Shown: positions 32,318 to 42,806, counted from the first letter of the stretch. The stretch is 64,000 nt of DNA from Kaistia algarum (GCF_026343945.1 NZ_JAPKNJ010000002.1:496001-560000), one strand, 5' to 3'. Made by a program: numbers and translations. The notes: generated from the letters alone by a model not told the origin.

Positions 32318-32361
32318 GCGATGTCCCACCTGTGGATGGCACCGACTTATGGAGGGCGGAA

Positions 32362-32859
32362 ATGGCGCAGCGCGACGTGGCCTATTTCAGCGAAGACACT
32401 TTCGACCCGGCCCGAGAGCCGGAGCTGTTTGCCGGCGTGCTGTCGAAGCGCGTGCTGGCTTTCATCGTTGATGTGATCCTGCTGGGCATTTTCGAGCTGC
32501 TGGCGGTGCTGGTTGTATTCGCGCTCGGCATATTCACATTCGGCGTTGCCTGGCTGCTCTTCGCCCTGCCCTTCTTTGCGATCGTCGCGGTGCTCTATGT
32601 CGCGCTGACCATGGGCGGGCCGAAGGCGGCGACGCCGGGCATGCGGCTGGCCGGCGTCACGATCCGCTCCACCAATGGCGAGCGCATCGGCTTCTTCGTC
32701 GCGGCGGCACATGTCATCCTTTACTGGGTGCTGCTCTCTTTCCTGACCCCGCTGGTGCTGATCGTCGGCCTCTTGTCGAACCGCAAGCGGTTGCTCCACG
32801 ACATGCTGCTTGGCACCGTCGTGCTGAACACCGATCCACTGATCCGCAGCCGCCGCTGA
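32362..32859 (+). CDS. RDD family membrane protein
   Basis: A 165-residue protein of the RDD family. The diagnostic start [17 protein letters not shown] is followed by helices ([20 protein letters not shown] and [18 protein letters not shown]), [19 protein letters not shown] and the closing [16 protein letters not shown]. Its function is unknown; some family members have been linked to ion transport. I chose the ATG at 32362 because GGAGG lies 7-8 bases upstream; the longer frame from 32128 is not protein-like. The 280-base region upstream carries palindromes. Confidence 0.9.
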   Translation: MAQRDVAYFSEDTFDPAREPELFAGVLSKRVLAFIVDVILLGIFELLAVLVVFALGIFTFGVAWLLFALPFFAIVAVLYVALTMGGPKAATPGMRLAGVTIRSTNGERIGFFVAAAHVILYWVLLSFLTPLVLIVGLLSNRKRLLHDMLLGTVVLNTDPLIRSRR

Positions 32860-32962
32860 GGCAACCGAGGAGCGGCCTGACGACACTCCGCGAATTCCCC
32901 TTTCGATCCGGCGCGTCGGCGTATTATCGTTGGTGCCTCGGTGCGCGCCGACGACGGGATCG

Positions 32963-33712
32963 ATGACTCATCACTCGACGGAAACCCCACAGTTTTTCCT
33001 GACGGCTCCATCGCCCTGCCCCTATCTGCCGGGACAGATGGAGCGGAAGGTGTTCACCCATCTGGTGGGTGGCCGTGCAACGTCGCTGAACGAGATCCTG
33101 ACTCAGGGCGGCTTTCGTCGCAGCCAGAACATTGCCTATCGGCCTGCCTGCGAGACCTGCAAGGCCTGTGTCTCGGTGCGCGTCCCTGTCGATCGATTTC
33201 GAATGACCAGAAGCTTCAGCCGCACCCTCGATCGCAACCGCGACATCATCGGGACGCGCGCCGAGGCGGCACCGACGTCAGAGCAGTATTCACTGTTCCG
33301 CGCCTATCTCGACGCCCGCCATGCGGAAGGTGGCATGGCCGATATGTCGGTGCTCGACTATGCGATGATGGTCGAGGACAGCCATGTCGACACCATGCTG
33401 GTCGAATATCGCTTCCGGGGTCCGGATACCGCGTTTACCGGACGCGGCGAGGGCGATCTGATCGGAACGGCGTTGACCGACATCCTCTCCGATGGCCTGT
33501 CGATGGTCTATTCCTTCTACGAGCCGGATCTGCCGGAGCGCTCGCTCGGAACGCTGATGATCCTCGATCACATCGCCCGCGCACGGAAGATGGGCCTTCC
33601 TTACGTCTATCTCGGCTATTGGGTCCGCGGCTCGCGCAAGATGGGCTACAAGGCCCGTTTCCGGCCGCAGGAACATCTCGGCGCACAGGGATGGGAGCCG
33701 GCGGAGGATTGA
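32963..33712 (+). CDS. bpt: Aspartate/glutamate leucyl- (or arginyl-) transferase
   Basis: A 249-residue aminoacyl-tRNA-protein transferase of the bacterial Bpt/ATE1 group, which attaches leucine to N-terminal Asp or Glu for N-degron proteolysis by ClpAP. The N-terminal [19 protein letters not shown] and the Cys-containing [18 protein letters not shown] are diagnostic, as are the C-terminal [21 protein letters not shown] chose the ATG at 32963 ([10 protein letters not shown]). It converges with the glycosyltransferase-like gene downstream. Confidence 0.93.
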   Translation: MTHHSTETPQFFLTAPSPCPYLPGQMERKVFTHLVGGRATSLNEILTQGGFRRSQNIAYRPACETCKACVSVRVPVDRFRMTRSFSRTLDRNRDIIGTRAEAAPTSEQYSLFRAYLDARHAEGGMADMSVLDYAMMVEDSHVDTMLVEYRFRGPDTAFTGRGEGDLIGTALTDILSDGLSMVYSFYEPDLPERSLGTLMILDHIARARKMGLPYVYLGYWVRGSRKMGYKARFRPQEHLGAQGWEPAED

Positions 33713-33721
33713 CGACAGGCC

Positions 33722-34810
33722 TCAGTCTCGGATCGCACCAAACTGGCGGCCAAGCCGGCGGATCTCGCGGCGGATCTTCTGCGGGACCGACAAGGCAGCT
33801 GGCGCGACGGGTGCCGGGGCTTCGATCGCTTGCTGTTCCTGGACGTCCCAGGAAGGCAACTGCACAACGGGTCCTTGCGGGAAGTCGGCGGGGGCCGTTG
33901 GCTCGTCATCAGCTTCGCTTGGCGCGCCGATATCCATGAAAAGATCGGGCGCGCCTGCGGCGTCCACCTCCTTGATCGGGTGATGCAACCGGCCCAAATC
34001 GGGGAACGCTTCCGGCGCTTCGTGGAAATACTGGAAGCTGAAAGGTGGCCTATAGCCGAAGCTGGTCGACAGGACCGTAACGTCCCGCGCCGCCTCGTAA
34101 TGGCGCCCGGCCCACCCCTTCGGTACGAAGCGGCCGCTGCCGCCGAGATCGACGACCGACAATCCGCGATGGGCCGCGACGCTGGGATAGAGCGCCTCGG
34201 TATGGCCGGACCAGCCATGGCGCTCCACAGCGTCGACATGGGCGTCGCGGAACCGGCGCGAGAAGCGGGCGATAGGGTGGAATGAAGCTAATTGTGCACC
34301 TGCATCGATGGTCGCCGGCGGATCGAAGCTCTGCCAATGCGGCCAGTTCGGATCCTCGGATCGCGCGCGGACGTGGGTGGCGAGATAATCGCCGGGCATG
34401 TTCTGCGCTCGTCGGAAGAACTCGCTCCAATCGCCCGAATAATCGACATCATATTCGAGAAACCAGATGTGATCGAAACCGCGCAACGGGCCCATCATGG
34501 CCGGAAAGCTGAACCGATCCGCCGACCCGGTCCAGTTGCCGAAGCGCTCGGCATAGGCGACCCGGTTCGGCAGGACGGCCGAGGCGTCGGAGGGGCGGAT
34601 GACGATGTCGGGATCGCAACCCTCCGGGATGGGTTCGTCATCATGCCCGAGGCTGTAGGCGAGATAGACCGGCATCACCGAACCGGCCTCTGCCCTGAGC
34701 CGGGCGAAATGCGCCGCGATACGGAGCGACCAGCGATGCACCATCATCATCGTCGCCTGATCGGTGGCGGCGGCAAGAAGCGCATGCGTCGTCGCAGCCA
34801 GACCCGTCAT
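33722..34810 (-). CDS. Glycosyltransferase-like protein (DUF3405-like), coupled to parC
   Basis: A 362-residue soluble protein. The segment [17 protein letters not shown] contains an acidic DVD cluster of the kind that binds metal-nucleotide sugar in GT-A enzymes, with surroundings recalling the DUF3405 group. No signal peptide or membrane helix is clear. The last 90 residues are Pro/Ala-rich ending in a basic tail ([16 protein letters not shown]). Its start overlaps the parC stop by 4 bases (ATGA), so it is translated with a topoisomerase subunit, with no obvious functional reason. The function assignment is tentative. Confidence 0.65.
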   Translation of the reverse strand: MTGLAATTHALLAAATDQATMMMVHRWSLRIAAHFARLRAEAGSVMPVYLAYSLGHDDEPIPEGCDPDIVIRPSDASAVLPNRVAYAERFGNWTGSADRFSFPAMMGPLRGFDHIWFLEYDVDYSGDWSEFFRRAQNMPGDYLATHVRARSEDPNWPHWQSFDPPATIDAGAQLASFHPIARFSRRFRDAHVDAVERHGWSGHTEALYPSVAAHRGLSVVDLGGSGRFVPKGWAGRHYEAARDVTVLSTSFGYRPPFSFQYFHEAPEAFPDLGRLHHPIKEVDAAGAPDLFMDIGAPSEADDEPTAPADFPQGPVVQLPSWDVQEQQAIEAPAPVAPAALSVPQKIRREIRRLGRQFGAIRD

Positions 34811-37065
34811 GGCAGTGCCGGCGTCCCGAAGCTGTTCGATTTGGGGAATTTCTCCGGCGGCAACCGGCCAGCCTGTCCGCGCTCGGCGACGAAATCCTTC
34901 AATTCCTCCATCGAGCGCGTGAAGGAGCGGCCGGAGGAATCGATCCAGGTGAGGCCGGCCGCCTTCGAGAAGACGCGGACATCCGCCGGTCCGCCATCGC
35001 GATAGCGCTGCAGACGCACGCCCTTGCCGCGCGTCATCTCCGTCACCTGCTCCAGCGGAAAGATCAGGAATTTACGGTTCTGACCGATAATGGCGACCAT
35101 ATCGCCCTTCGCCTCGACGCAGAGCCGCGCTTCGTCCGGTGCCTCGACATTGAGGACCTGCTTGCCTTTGCGCGTATTGGCGACGAGCTCGGCCTCGGGG
35201 ACAACAAAGCCGCGCCCGTCCGTCGCGGCGATCAGGAGCTTGCGCTCCGGCTTGTGGACGAAGACCGAGACGATGTCCTGCTCATTGTCCATGTCGACCA
35301 TCAGGCGGATCGGCTCGCCATGGCCGCGCCCGCCCGGCAATTTATCGGCGGTCAGCGTATAAAACTTGCCGCCTGTCGAAAACACCAGGATCTTGTCGGT
35401 CGTCTCGGCACGCAGCGCGAATTTGAGCTGGTCGTCGGTCTTGAAGGTCAGCGTCGACAGATCGGCAACATGACCTTTCAGCGCCCGGATCCAGCCCTTT
35501 TCGGAGACGACGACCGTTACCGGCTCGCGCTCGATCATCGATTGCTGGATATCTTCGATGTCATGCGTCGGCGCATCGGCGAAGGAGGTGCGGCGCTTGC
35601 CGAGCGGCGTCTCCGGCCCAAAGGTCTTGCGGATCTCGCCGATCTGCCAGGCGATGGTTTGCCATTGCTTTGGCTCGGACGCCATCAGCGCGTCGATCTG
35701 CGCCTGTTCTTCCGTGAGCCCGGCATGCTCGCGGCGAAGCTCCATCTCCTCCAGCTTGCGCAACGAGCGCAGCCGCATGTTGAGGATCGACTCCGCCTGG
35801 AGGTCGGTAAGTTCGAAGGTGCGTATCAGTTCGGCCTTCGGCTCATCCTCCTGGCGGATGATGCGGATCACCTCGTCGAGGTTCAGATAGGCGATGATAT
35901 AGCCGCCGAGCACCTCGAGCCGGTGCCGGATCTGGCCGAGGCGGAACTCGGACCGGCGCAGTAGCACCTCGCGGCGATGGTCGAGCCATTCGCGCAGCAC
36001 TTCGCCAAGGCTCATGACCTTGGGTACGACGCCCCTGGAGAGCACATTCATGTTGAGTGAAATACGGCTCTCCAGATCGGAAAGCTTGAACAGCGATTCC
36101 ATCAGCAGCGCCGCATCCACCGTACGGGCGCGCGGCTCCAGAACGACGCGGATATCCTCGGCCGATTCGTCGCGCACATCGGCCAGCAGCGGCACACGCC
36201 GCGTCTGCACCAGCTCGGCGAGCTTCTCGATCAGGCGCGATTTCTGCACCTGATAGGGAATTTCGGTGATGACGATGAGATAGGTGCCGCGTCCCTGGTC
36301 CTCGACATGCCAACGCGAGCGCACGCGAAAGCCGCCGCGCCCCGTCCGATAGGCTTCCGTGATCGTGGCGTGGTCGTCGACGATGATGCCGCCGGTCGGA
36401 AAATCCGGACCGAGCACTATCTTCGTCAAAGCCGCGGCGTCCATGTCCGGAGCCTTGATCAGCGCCAGCGCCGCGTCGCAAAGCTCCGCGACATTGTGCG
36501 GTGGGATCGACGTCGCCATGCCGACGGCGATGCCTGATGAGCCATTGGCGAGAAGGTTCGGGAAATTGCCGGGAAGGACGACCGGCTCCTGCTCGGTGCC
36601 GTCATAGGTCTCGCGAAAATCGACGGCGTTCTCGTCGATGCCCTCCAGCAGGAGGGCGGCGACCTCTGTCATCCGCGCTTCGGTATAGCGCATGGCCGCC
36701 GCGCTATCGCCGTCGATATTGCCGAAATTGCCCTGCCCATCGACGAGCGGGAAACGGACGGCGAATTCCTGCGCAAGGCGGACCAGCGCGTCATAAACCG
36801 ACTGATCGCCGTGCGGATGATATTTGCCGATCACGTCACCGACGACGCGGGCCGACTTCTTGAAACCGGTATTGGGGTCCAGCTTGAGCTGGCGCATCGC
36901 ATAGAGGATGCGCCGGTGCACCGGCTTCAGCCCGTCGCGCGCATCCGGCAGCGCGCGGTGCATGATGGTGGAGAGCGCATAGGCGAGATAGCGCTTCTCC
37001 AGCGCCTCTCGCAGATTGATGCCCTCGATGTCGCCACCCGACGGTGGAATCAGCGCTTTTCCCAT
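34807..37065 (-). CDS. parC: DNA topoisomerase IV subunit A
   Basis: A 752-residue type IIA topoisomerase subunit that decatenates daughter chromosomes with ParE. The breakage-reunion domain starts near residue 15 and includes [32 protein letters not shown] and the catalytic Tyr in [15 protein letters not shown] shortened set of C-terminal beta-propeller blades follows ([32 protein letters not shown]). The length fits ParC rather than GyrA, and a GyrA-box is not evident. Convergent replication and repair genes are absent nearby. Confidence 0.95.
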   Translation of the reverse strand: MGKALIPPSGGDIEGINLREALEKRYLAYALSTIMHRALPDARDGLKPVHRRILYAMRQLKLDPNTGFKKSARVVGDVIGKYHPHGDQSVYDALVRLAQEFAVRFPLVDGQGNFGNIDGDSAAAMRYTEARMTEVAALLLEGIDENAVDFRETYDGTEQEPVVLPGNFPNLLANGSSGIAVGMATSIPPHNVAELCDAALALIKAPDMDAAALTKIVLGPDFPTGGIIVDDHATITEAYRTGRGGFRVRSRWHVEDQGRGTYLIVITEIPYQVQKSRLIEKLAELVQTRRVPLLADVRDESAEDIRVVLEPRARTVDAALLMESLFKLSDLESRISLNMNVLSRGVVPKVMSLGEVLREWLDHRREVLLRRSEFRLGQIRHRLEVLGGYIIAYLNLDEVIRIIRQEDEPKAELIRTFELTDLQAESILNMRLRSLRKLEEMELRREHAGLTEEQAQIDALMASEPKQWQTIAWQIGEIRKTFGPETPLGKRRTSFADAPTHDIEDIQQSMIEREPVTVVVSEKGWIRALKGHVADLSTLTFKTDDQLKFALRAETTDKILVFSTGGKFYTLTADKLPGGRGHGEPIRLMVDMDNEQDIVSVFVHKPERKLLIAATDGRGFVVPEAELVANTRKGKQVLNVEAPDEARLCVEAKGDMVAIIGQNRKFLIFPLEQVTEMTRGKGVRLQRYRDGGPADVRVFSKAAGLTWIDSSGRSFTRSMEELKDFVAERGQAGRLPPEKFPKSNSFGTPALP

Positions 37066-37098
37066 GCTCTACCGGACTAAAGGCCGGAGCGCGTGGTT

Positions 37099-37854
37099 TC
37101 AAGGCATCGCTTCGATCTCGCGCTTGCGGGTTTTGCGCGACGGAGTGGCTCCCGTCTCGGATTCGGGCGCGATACGGCGTTTCACGGGCTTTGCTGCGAC
37201 TGCCACAACCGCCGCCTCGGCCTTCGCCGCGCGCTTCTTGCTGGGCGGAGCGGCCTGAATCGCTACGTTCTCATGGACGATCCGGGTTCCGAGCACGGCT
37301 AGACATTCGCGCATGAAGGCAGCGAGCGCCGTCCAGCCCTTGGCCGAGACCATCGTACCGTCGACATAGGCCTCGGTTGGCGAAAGGTCGATATAGGTGC
37401 CGCCGGCCAGCGTCACTTCCGGCTCGCAGGCGCCGAGCGCCGCCACCTTCTTGCCGCGCACCACACCGTCGACCGCGACCAGGATCTGCACGCCATGGCA
37501 AATCGTGAAGATCGGCTTGCCCGCCTCATGGAAGTGGCGGACGAGCGCCTGCACCCGCTTGTCGGTGCGGATATATTCCGGGCCGCGCCCGCCGGCACAA
37601 TAGACGGCGTCGTAGTCCGCCGGATCGGCCTTGGCGAAGCTCTTGTTGAGCGTGAAATTATGGCCCGGCTTTTCGGTATAGGTCTGGTCGCCCTCGAAGT
37701 CGTGCAGCGACGTCTTCAGGATCTCGCCCGACTTCTTGTCGGGGCAGACGACGTGGACGGTGTGACCGACAGCCTCCATCCCCTGCTGGAACACGAAGAT
37801 CTCGTATTCCTCGGTAAAGTCGCCGACGAGCATCAGAATCTTTTTGCCGGACAT
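37099..37854 (-). CDS. DJ-1/PfpI family protein with a basic C-terminal tail
   Basis: A 251-residue glutamine-amidotransferase-like protein. The nucleophile elbow reads IFTICHGVQILV with Cys119, and MLVGDFTEEYEIFVFQQGM is typical of the PfpI/DJ-1 group (chaperone, glyoxalase-like or protease-like roles). The domain ends near residue 200. The last 50 residues are an unusual Lys/Arg/Ala-rich tail (PPSKKRAAKAEAAVVAVAAK, then PSRKTRKREIEAMP) like a histone H1 tail, which could bind nucleic acid. GGGAGGAG precedes the start. It may be co-transcribed with the PuuE-like gene upstream. Confidence 0.87.
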   Translation of the reverse strand: MSGKKILMLVGDFTEEYEIFVFQQGMEAVGHTVHVVCPDKKSGEILKTSLHDFEGDQTYTEKPGHNFTLNKSFAKADPADYDAVYCAGGRGPEYIRTDKRVQALVRHFHEAGKPIFTICHGVQILVAVDGVVRGKKVAALGACEPEVTLAGGTYIDLSPTEAYVDGTMVSAKGWTALAAFMRECLAVLGTRIVHENVAIQAAPPSKKRAAKAEAAVVAVAAKPVKRRIAPESETGATPSRKTRKREIEAMP

Positions 37855-37965
37855 GCCGGTCTCCTCCCTTTGTTCACCTCTCCGCCGCGATCACTTCACG
37901 GACCTTGGGCTGGTCCATGATGTTCATCAATCGTCGTAGGAAACAATGGGAGAGAGCCAGCTCTC

Positions 37966-38877
37966 TCAGGCCGGCTTGTGGTGCGCGTGCCAGTGCCAGG
38001 CGATGTCGATGCGGCGGGGCATCCAGACCCTGTCCTTGGAGGCGACATAGTCGACGAAGCGCTCCAGCGCGGCAATGCGGCCCGGGCGGCCGACGAGGCG
38101 GCAATGGAGGCCGATATTGAGCATCTTCGGCGCGCCAGCCTCGCCTTCGGCATAGAGCACGTCGAAAGCGTCCTTCAGATAGGTGAAGAACTGATCGCCC
38201 GAATTGAACCCCTGCGGCGTCGCGAACCGCATGTCGTTGGTGTCGAGCGTGTAGGGGATGATGAGATGCGGGCCGTGCGGGCCCTTCACCCAATAGGGCA
38301 GGTCATCGGCGTAGCTGTCTGACGTATAGAGAAAACCGCCCTCCTCCATCAGGATCTTCAGCGTGTTGTCGGAAGGCTTGCCCTGGTAGAAGCCGAGCGG
38401 GCGCGAGCCGGCGACTTCGGTATGCAGGCGGATCGCCTCCAGGATGTGGCGCCGTTCCTCCTCCTCGGGGAAATCCTTGTATTCGAGCCAGCGGAGACCG
38501 TGGCTGGCGAGTTCCCAGTCGGCTTCCTTCATCGCCGCGACCGCTTCCGGGTTGCGGGCCATGGCAAGCGTCACGCCGTAGCAGGTGACCGGGATCTTGC
38601 GGTTCGCAAACAGCCGCCACAGCCGCCAGAAACCGGCGCGTGAGCCATATTCGTAGATCGATTCCATGTTGAGATTGCGCTGGCCCGGCCAGGACTGGGC
38701 GCCGACGATCTCGGAGAGCAGCGCCTCGGAGCCCTTGTCGCCGTCGAGGATGCTGCTCTCGCCGCCCTCCTCATAGTTGACGACGAACTGCACCGCGATA
38801 TGGGCGCCGCCGGGCCATTTCGGATCGGGCGTAGTCCGGCCGAAGCCGACGAGATCGCGCGGATAAGGAGTCGTCAT
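37966..38877 (-). CDS. PuuE-type allantoinase / polysaccharide-deacetylase-fold protein
   Basis: A 303-residue protein of the NodB-fold family. It resembles PuuE, a metal-independent allantoinase linked to urate breakdown (LVGFGRTTPDPKWPGGAHIA, VQFVVNYEEGGE, ASHGLRWLEYKDFPEEEER, GFYQGKPSDNTLKIL, NIGLHCRLVGRPGRIAALER). I chose the ATG at 38877 (MTTPYPRDLVGFGR) since the upstream 33 residues are not family-like. No other urate-pathway gene is in the window, so the assignment to purine catabolism rests on family similarity. Confidence 0.85.
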   Translation of the reverse strand: MTTPYPRDLVGFGRTTPDPKWPGGAHIAVQFVVNYEEGGESSILDGDKGSEALLSEIVGAQSWPGQRNLNMESIYEYGSRAGFWRLWRLFANRKIPVTCYGVTLAMARNPEAVAAMKEADWELASHGLRWLEYKDFPEEEERRHILEAIRLHTEVAGSRPLGFYQGKPSDNTLKILMEEGGFLYTSDSYADDLPYWVKGPHGPHLIIPYTLDTNDMRFATPQGFNSGDQFFTYLKDAFDVLYAEGEAGAPKMLNIGLHCRLVGRPGRIAALERFVDYVASKDRVWMPRRIDIAWHWHAHHKPA

Positions 38878-39058
38878 GGCGGATTCTCTTCCTGGAAGGA
38901 CGTTTGGCCGTGAGAGTGCCGCAGGCAGGCGTCGCGCGACAAGGGCTGTCGCGGAACATGTCGCCGCAGGCGGCATGCTTTACGTGGCATTAACCTACAT
39001 GGATCAAACTTTAATCAATGGAGAATGAATCGCCGATCCCAGCGCGAGGAGAGACCCG

Positions 39059-39274
39059 ATGAGCGCCCTGCATGCCGGATTTGAGGCCAACCCGCTTCCC
39101 GCCGACGACCCCCGCTTCATCGCGGCGCTCGACCTGCAGATCGCGCAGATGCGTCGTGTCCTCGACCTGATGGCTCCCGTGACCGGCGCCGAGGCGATGC
39201 GCTCGCTACGGGACGCTTTCCCGGAAGCCCCGCTGGCAGAGCGGACCCTCGCCGTCGCGGGCATGCGGGCCTAG
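39059..39274 (+). CDS. Small hypothetical protein
   Basis: A 71-residue ORF (MSALHAGFEANPLPADDPRF) with a good ribosome site (GGAGAG, 7 bases before ATG). Composition is Ala/Leu/Asp-rich and probably helical, with the segment DLQIAQMRRVLDLM. No domain is recognised. Its end overlaps the convergent pssA stop by 4 bases. I rate it as probable because of the ribosome site and a plausible protein composition, but it could be a chance ORF. Confidence 0.5.
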   Translation: MSALHAGFEANPLPADDPRFIAALDLQIAQMRRVLDLMAPVTGAEAMRSLRDAFPEAPLAERTLAVAGMRA

Positions 39275-40095
39275 CTCTCCCTGGCCTCCGCCACCCGGTC
39301 CAGGGCGGCGTAACGGCGCCATTGCCGCCAGCCGAAAGGCAGCGCGACCAGATAGACGATCGCGCCGGCTGCCAGCACGTGCCATGGGTACGAGACGAGC
39401 AGTGCCGCGATCACCACGACGAGGACGAATAGCGGCAGAACGGCCTCGCGCGGAATGCGCGAACCAAACTTCTTGCCCGACCAGGTCGGCAGCCGGCTGA
39501 CCATGAGCAGCCCTACGGCAATCGTATAGACGAGGACGATCGGCAAGGTGAGAATGCCCACCGGAACGTCGAGATTGTCGAGATAGACGGGCAGCAGCAC
39601 GACCAGCGCACCGGCTGGCGCCGGAATTCCCGTGAAGAAATTGGCATGCCAATCCGGCTTGCCGGGCGCATCGATCGAGACATTGAAGCGCGCCAGTCGC
39701 AGCGCGGCGCAGATGGCGAAGACCAGCGCCGATATCCAGCCGAGCGATCGCGCGCCGTCCAGCACCCAGACATAGAGCATCATCGCCGGGGCAACGCCGA
39801 AATTGACGAAATCGGCCAGCGAATCGAGTTCGGCGCCGAAGCGCGAGGTCGAGCGCAGCAGGCGCGCGACGCGGCCGTCGATCGCATCCAGCACCGCCGC
39901 GGCGACGATCATGCCGATGGCCTCGCCATAGCGCGCCTCGATCGACATGCGGATCGCCGTCAGTCCGGCGCAAAGGCCGAGCAGCGTGATGAGATTGGGC
40001 AGGATGACGCGGATCGGGATCTGCCGAACCTGCCGGAGCCGTGGCCGGCGGGCGCCGTCCTCGTCGGGATCGAAGGGGGGAAACAGCGTTTCCAT
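39271..40095 (-). CDS. pssA: CDP-diacylglycerol-serine O-phosphatidyltransferase
   Basis: A 274-residue membrane enzyme that makes phosphatidylserine from CDP-diacylglycerol and serine. The CDP-alcohol phosphotransferase motif is intact: DAIDGRVARLL, then FGAELDSLADFVNFG (DxxDGxxAR...GxxxDxxxD). About seven hydrophobic helices are present. Its ATG overlaps the psd stop by one base (TAATG), so the synthase and decarboxylase are co-translated for phosphatidylethanolamine synthesis. Confidence 0.95.
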   Translation of the reverse strand: METLFPPFDPDEDGARRPRLRQVRQIPIRVILPNLITLLGLCAGLTAIRMSIEARYGEAIGMIVAAAVLDAIDGRVARLLRSTSRFGAELDSLADFVNFGVAPAMMLYVWVLDGARSLGWISALVFAICAALRLARFNVSIDAPGKPDWHANFFTGIPAPAGALVVLLPVYLDNLDVPVGILTLPIVLVYTIAVGLLMVSRLPTWSGKKFGSRIPREAVLPLFVLVVVIAALLVSYPWHVLAAGAIVYLVALPFGWRQWRRYAALDRVAEARES

Positions 40096-40796
40096 TATTC
40101 GACCCTGACGGACCGGTCAGCCGGCGCGCCATCGAAGCGGGCGATCACCGTTTCGCCCGCGATCGCCGTCTGCCCGACCGCGACGAGGGGCTGTGCGCCC
40201 TCGGGCAGATAGACGTCGAGCCGTGAACCGAAGCGGATCAGGCCGAAGCGCTGGCCGACGGCCAGCGGCTCGGCTTCGCGCGTGAAGCAGACGATGCGTC
40301 GCGCCACCAGCCCGGCGATCTGCACGACAGCGATCGTCCCATGACCGCTCTCGATGACGACGCCATTGCGCTCATTGTCCTCGCTCGACTTGTCGAGTTC
40401 GGCGTTGAGGAACTTGCCGGGCTTGTAGGCGATGCGGCGGATGCGGCCGCCGACCGGCGCTCGGTTCACATGGCAGTTGAAGACATTCATGAACACCGAG
40501 ATGCGGAGCCTCGGTGCCGGCCCGAGTTCGAGTTCCGGCGGGGGAACGGCCGGGCCGACCTGCGAGACCTTACCGTCGGCCGGCGAGATGACGAGATCGG
40601 GATCGAGCGGGGTGACGCGGGGCGGATCGCGGAAGAAATAGACGCACCAGAGCGTGATGACCAGGCCGACCCAGAACAGCGGCGCCCAGAGCCAGCCGAG
40701 GAACAGCGCCACGAAGGCCAGGATGGCGATAAAGGGATAGCCTTCGCGGTGGATGGGCACCAGCGACGCCCGGATGGATTTGAGAACCGAATCCAT
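40095..40796 (-). CDS. psd: Phosphatidylserine decarboxylase proenzyme
   Basis: A 233-residue enzyme that decarboxylates phosphatidylserine to phosphatidylethanolamine. The N-terminus has membrane helices ([19 protein letters not shown]). The autocleavage Gly-Ser, which becomes the pyruvoyl group, lies in [17 protein letters not shown]. The segment [15 protein letters not shown] is also diagnostic. The length matches the short rhizobial type. It is the first gene of the psd-pssA pair. Confidence 0.96.
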   Translation of the reverse strand: MDSVLKSIRASLVPIHREGYPFIAILAFVALFLGWLWAPLFWVGLVITLWCVYFFRDPPRVTPLDPDLVISPADGKVSQVGPAVPPPELELGPAPRLRISVFMNVFNCHVNRAPVGGRIRRIAYKPGKFLNAELDKSSEDNERNGVVIESGHGTIAVVQIAGLVARRIVCFTREAEPLAVGQRFGLIRFGSRLDVYLPEGAQPLVAVGQTAIAGETVIARFDGAPADRSVRVE

Positions 40797-40862
40797 GCCT
40801 TCACCTCTTCACGCAAACCGGAGGCGCCCATTAATCATGGATGGGCGCCGGTGTGAAGCCGC

Positions 40863-42806
40863 TCAGCCGACCGTAGCGAGGCCAGCCGTCGCCTCGGCCG
40901 TCGGCCCGCGCACCACCACACCGAGGCTATCTTCGTCCTGGACCTGCTTGAGCCGCTCGGCCGCCTCCGCCGCCTCGCGCTGCCGGTTCCACATGGAAGC
41001 ATAGAGCCCGCCCAGCGCCATGAGCTCGTCGTGGCGGCCACGTTCGACGATGCGCCCTGCCTCCAGGACCAGGATCTGATTGGCCTGAACCACCGTCGAC
41101 AGGCGATGCGCGATGACCAGCGTGGTGCGGCCGGTGGAAACGCGGTCGAGCGCCTCCTGGATCTCGCGTTCCGTGTGTGTGTCGAGCGCCGAAGTCGCCT
41201 CGTCGAGGATCAGGATCGGCGGCGCCTTGAGGATGGTGCGGGCGATGGCGACACGCTGCTTCTCGCCGCCGGATAGCTTCAGTCCGCGTTCGCCGACCTC
41301 CGTGTCGAAGCCCTCCGGCAAAGCCTCGATGAGCGGCGCGATCTGCGCCATGCGCGCCGCCTCGCGCATTTCCGCATCGCTCGCCGCCGGGCGGCCATAG
41401 CGGATGTTGTAGGCGATGGTGTCGTTGAAGAGCACGGTGTCCTGCGGGACCATGCCGATCGCCGCGCGCACGCTCTCCTGCTGCACGTCGCGAATGTCGA
41501 CCCCGTCAATGGTGATCCGCCCGCCGGTGACGTCATAGAAGCGGAAGAGCAGGCGCGAAATGGTCGATTTGCCTGCCCCCGATGGGCCAACGATCGCCAC
41601 GGTGTGGCCGGCGGGAACGGCAAAGGAGATGCCCTTCAAGATCGGCCGCGACGGCTCGTAGTGGAAGGCGACATCCTCGAACCGGACTTCACCCGGGCCG
41701 ACCACCAGCGCCGGGGCGTCCTCCTTGTCTTTCACTTCCTCGTCGGAGCCGAGCAGATCGAACATCGCCTCGACGTCGGCGAGGCCCTGCTTCAATTCGC
41801 GATAGATCATCCCGATGAAATTCAGCGGGAAGGCCAGCTGGATCAGCAGCGCGTTGATCATGACGAAGTCGCCGAGCGACTGCTCACCGCGAAGGATGGC
41901 GAGGCCGGAAAACACCATGCAGGTCGTCATGCCGATGGTGAAGATGACGGTCTGGCCGATATTGAGCCAGGCGAGCGACGTCCAGGTCTTGATCGAGGCG
42001 GCCTCGTAGCGCGCCAGCGACAGATCGTAGCGCTCCGCCTCCATGCGCTCATTGCCGAAATATTTGACCGTCTCGTAGTTCAACAACGAGTCGACGGCCT
42101 TGGAATTGGCCTCGGTGTCGGACGCGTTCATCTCGCGGCGAAGCGCAATGCGCCAGTTGGAGGCGACGATGGTGAACCAGACATAGGCGACGATCGTCAC
42201 GACGATCACCGCCAGATAGGTCAGGTTGAACTGCCAGGCGATGATGACGGCCGCGAAGATGAATTCCAGCAACGTCGGCACGGTGTTCAGGATGATGTGG
42301 TCGACGATCGAATCGACGCCCTTCATCCCGTGGTCCATGGTCCGCGACAGCCCGCCCGTGCGCCGCTGCAGGTGGAAGCGTAGCGACAGGCGGTGCATAT
42401 GCACGAAGGCGCGATAGCCGAGCTGGCGGATCGCATGTTCGCTGACACGGGCGAACAGCGCGTCGCGCAACTGGTTGAATAGATTGAGCAGGACGCGGCC
42501 GACGCCATAGGCGACCACCAGCATGATCGGGATGGTCAGGACGGTGGCAAGGCCCGCGTCAGCGTTGGCGCCCCGCCCCGCCGTCAGCGCATTCGTTGCC
42601 CATTTGTAGAAGAACGGCACCATGACGGTAACGATCTTGGCGGCGACGAGCACGACGAGCGCCAATGCTACGCGCAGCTTAAGATCCGGCCGGTCCGACG
42701 GCCAGATATAGGGCCAGAGGCGACGAATCGTGGCGAGGGCTGGCCGCTCGTCGGATGCTTTCTTTCCTGCCTTGGAGGCCGGATCGGCGCTGTTGACCGC
42801 GCTCAT
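40863..42806 (-). CDS. Atm1/HMT1-type ABC exporter
   Basis: A 647-residue half-transporter with fused permease and ATPase. The N-terminal membrane domain (about 40-350) has six helices. The nucleotide-binding domain has Walker A GPSGAGKST, signature LSGGEKQRVAIARTIL and Walker B ILILDEATSALD. Sequence and length fit the Atm1/ABCB7-like heavy-metal tolerance group, which exports glutathione-linked sulfur or metal compounds. GGGGAG precedes the ATG. It is a single-gene unit after psd on the minus strand. Confidence 0.9.
   Translation of the reverse strand: MSAVNSADPASKAGKKASDERPALATIRRLWPYIWPSDRPDLKLRVALALVVLVAAKIVTVMVPFFYKWATNALTAGRGANADAGLATVLTIPIMLVVAYGVGRVLLNLFNQLRDALFARVSEHAIRQLGYRAFVHMHRLSLRFHLQRRTGGLSRTMDHGMKGVDSIVDHIILNTVPTLLEFIFAAVIIAWQFNLTYLAVIVVTIVAYVWFTIVASNWRIALRREMNASDTEANSKAVDSLLNYETVKYFGNERMEAERYDLSLARYEAASIKTWTSLAWLNIGQTVIFTIGMTTCMVFSGLAILRGEQSLGDFVMINALLIQLAFPLNFIGMIYRELKQGLADVEAMFDLLGSDEEVKDKEDAPALVVGPGEVRFEDVAFHYEPSRPILKGISFAVPAGHTVAIVGPSGAGKSTISRLLFRFYDVTGGRITIDGVDIRDVQQESVRAAIGMVPQDTVLFNDTIAYNIRYGRPAASDAEMREAARMAQIAPLIEALPEGFDTEVGERGLKLSGGEKQRVAIARTILKAPPILILDEATSALDTHTEREIQEALDRVSTGRTTLVIAHRLSTVVQANQILVLEAGRIVERGRHDELMALGGLYASMWNRQREAAEAAERLKQVQDEDSLGVVVRGPTAEATAGLATVG

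Noticed and set aside
32266..32339. DnaA boxes (TGTGGATGG twice) suggesting an origin
   Set aside because: Each differs from TGTGGATAA at the last two positions. There is no AT-rich unwinding stretch and no origin-linked gene nearby.
37874..37965. Short peptide ORF (MNIMDQPKVREVIAAER) between the PuuE-like and DJ-1 genes
   Set aside because: Seventeen codons without a good ribosome site; the longer frame is a shadow of the PuuE-like gene.
37950..37967. GAGAGAGC/GCTCTCTC palindrome at the end of the PuuE-like gene as a terminator
   Set aside because: The stem is good but overlaps the stop codon and lacks a T run, so it is not counted as a terminator.
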